Part shown: positions 5,838 to 6,128 of the stretch, one piece after another
Numbering within the stretch: position 1 is the stretch's first letter
How the letters are laid out: every line of letters begins with the position of its first letter
Origin: Deltaproteobacteria bacterium
GTDB lineage: Bacteria > Desulfobacterota > GWC2-55-46 > DRQE01
Assembly (NCBI GenBank): GCA_016219165.1
Contig: JACRCB010000005.1
Location: forward strand, 1-6,128
Length of the DNA: 6,128 nt
Direction of reading: 5' to 3'
Program-made: the position numbers and the translations under genes
Notes under the pieces: model-generated
The model's database searches: none
What the model was told of the DNA's origin: nothing
What the model saw: only the letters and a program-made list of their open reading frames with translations

Positions 5838-5850
5838 CCCTGTATGTCAA
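5822..5850 (-). promoter_or_regulatory. Sigma-70-type promoter of hsp20
   Basis: On the minus strand TTGACA (5850-5845) is followed after exactly 17 bases by TATATT (5827-5822), one mismatch from the -10 consensus. Transcription would start near 5815, giving a leader of roughly 65-70 bases. The leader holds two ATAAGGA copies 13 bases apart (plus-strand 5767-5773 and 5780-5786) before the real GGAGG site. No sigma-32 promoter or CIRCE operator is seen. Confidence 0.75.
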
Positions 5851-5900
5851 GGAGGGAGCGTGGAGGAAAACGCCGAGGGAAATAAACGGTTAAAAGGAAC

Positions 5901-6037
5901 CTTTTTTCAGATGTTTCGCTGAGTCCCCTTACCGAAACAACCCTGAAACGAGTTCATGGCACGGTTCTCGGAGTCCTCCCGAAAGGGAGGCTATGATAAT
6001 ATTTCGGTGTGAGGACACAGCGAAATATCTAAGAAAG
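5901..6037. ncRNA. Candidate structured RNA or hairpin element, family unknown
   Basis: No convincing gene covers this stretch, but it folds into one long arm. CTTTTTT (5901-5907) pairs with 6031-6037; AGATGTTTCGCTG (5909-5921) with CAGCGAAATATCT (6018-6030) with one G-U; GTCC (5923-5926) with GGAC (6013-6016); and ACCGAAA (5931-5937) with TTTCGGT (6002-6008). The apical part holds CGAG/CTCG (5949-5952, 5967-5970) and CCTCCC-GAAA-GGGAGG (5975-5990), a GNRA-capped hairpin. A long closing stem with internal loops loosely recalls 6S RNA, but I see no decisive 6S signature and the strand is undetermined. A weak plus-strand promoter (TTACAT 5801, 17 bases, TATAGA 5824) lies upstream. A non-autonomous mobile element is the main alternative. 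Confidence 0.35.
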
Positions 6038-6046
6038 TTTTAGGAA

Positions 6047-6090
6047 GGGAGGCCGCCTGTCCAGCACCACTTTGGACAGGGCTTCCTCCC
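6047..6090. other. Two-step hairpin downstream of the structured arm
   Basis: GGGAGG (6047-6052) pairs with CCTCCC (6085-6090), and inside it CCTGTCCA (6056-6063) pairs perfectly with TGGACAGG (6073-6080), with a 9-base loop. A minor stem, CGCC-GCGA-GGCG (6096-6107), follows. No T-run follows on the plus strand. The rest of the window (6108-6128) shows nothing further. Confidence 0.55.
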
Positions 6091-6128
6091 CGCGTCGCCG
6101 CGAGGCGTGCATAACATTCAAAGCCAAC

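Noticed and set aside
5901..6037. Firm call of 6S RNA (ssrS)
   Set aside because: Some 5' similarity and the arm-with-bubble layout are suggestive, but the apical region and bubble do not match well enough from inspection, and the strand is unknown.

Overview
The window looks like a bacterial chromosome, probably from Nitrospirota or an anaerobic lineage related to the former Deltaproteobacteria. This is inferred from the gene order ribE-ribBA-ribH-nusB, protein similarity as I remember it, and a GCGAGCGAAGCGAAGCAATC-type intergenic repeat I associate with those groups. No rRNA or marker gene settles it.

Left edge (1-758). The first gene is the 3' part of a DUF4276 (TOPRIM-like) protein cut by the window start. 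Eight bases after its stop, behind a good Shine-Dalgarno, starts a protein matching the N-terminus of DUF499-type ATPases. It loses similarity after about 32 residues, next to a small REP-like palindrome. The DNA is visibly AT-richer than what follows. This looks like the broken end of a defence-island module abutting core metabolism.

Core operon (759-3572). Riboflavin synthase (ribE), bifunctional DHBP synthase/GTP cyclohydrolase II (ribBA), lumazine synthase (ribH) and antitermination factor NusB lie on the + strand with spacings from a 1-base overlap to 18 bases. RibBA makes both riboflavin precursors from ribulose 5-phosphate and GTP, RibH joins the branches, and RibE makes riboflavin. 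ribD and an FMN riboswitch are absent from the window. RibH has Ser where the family usually has a substrate-stacking aromatic residue.

Middle (3573-4943). A MITE-like repeat with 12-bp terminal inverted repeats begins just after the nusB stop and is followed by two stem-loops, the second terminator-like. Next comes a TTG-started DegT/DnrJ/EryC1/StrS aminotransferase.

Right part (4944-6128). Between the convergent aminotransferase and Hsp20 genes lies a composite element of about 260 bp: 15-bp terminal inverted repeats enclosing a 36-bp perfect palindrome and two long hairpins. The Hsp20 gene on the minus strand has a near-consensus sigma-70 promoter with an 18-bp-period direct repeat across it. 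The last 270 bases or so have no convincing gene but fold into a long branched arm plus further hairpins, a candidate structured RNA or non-autonomous element of unknown identity.
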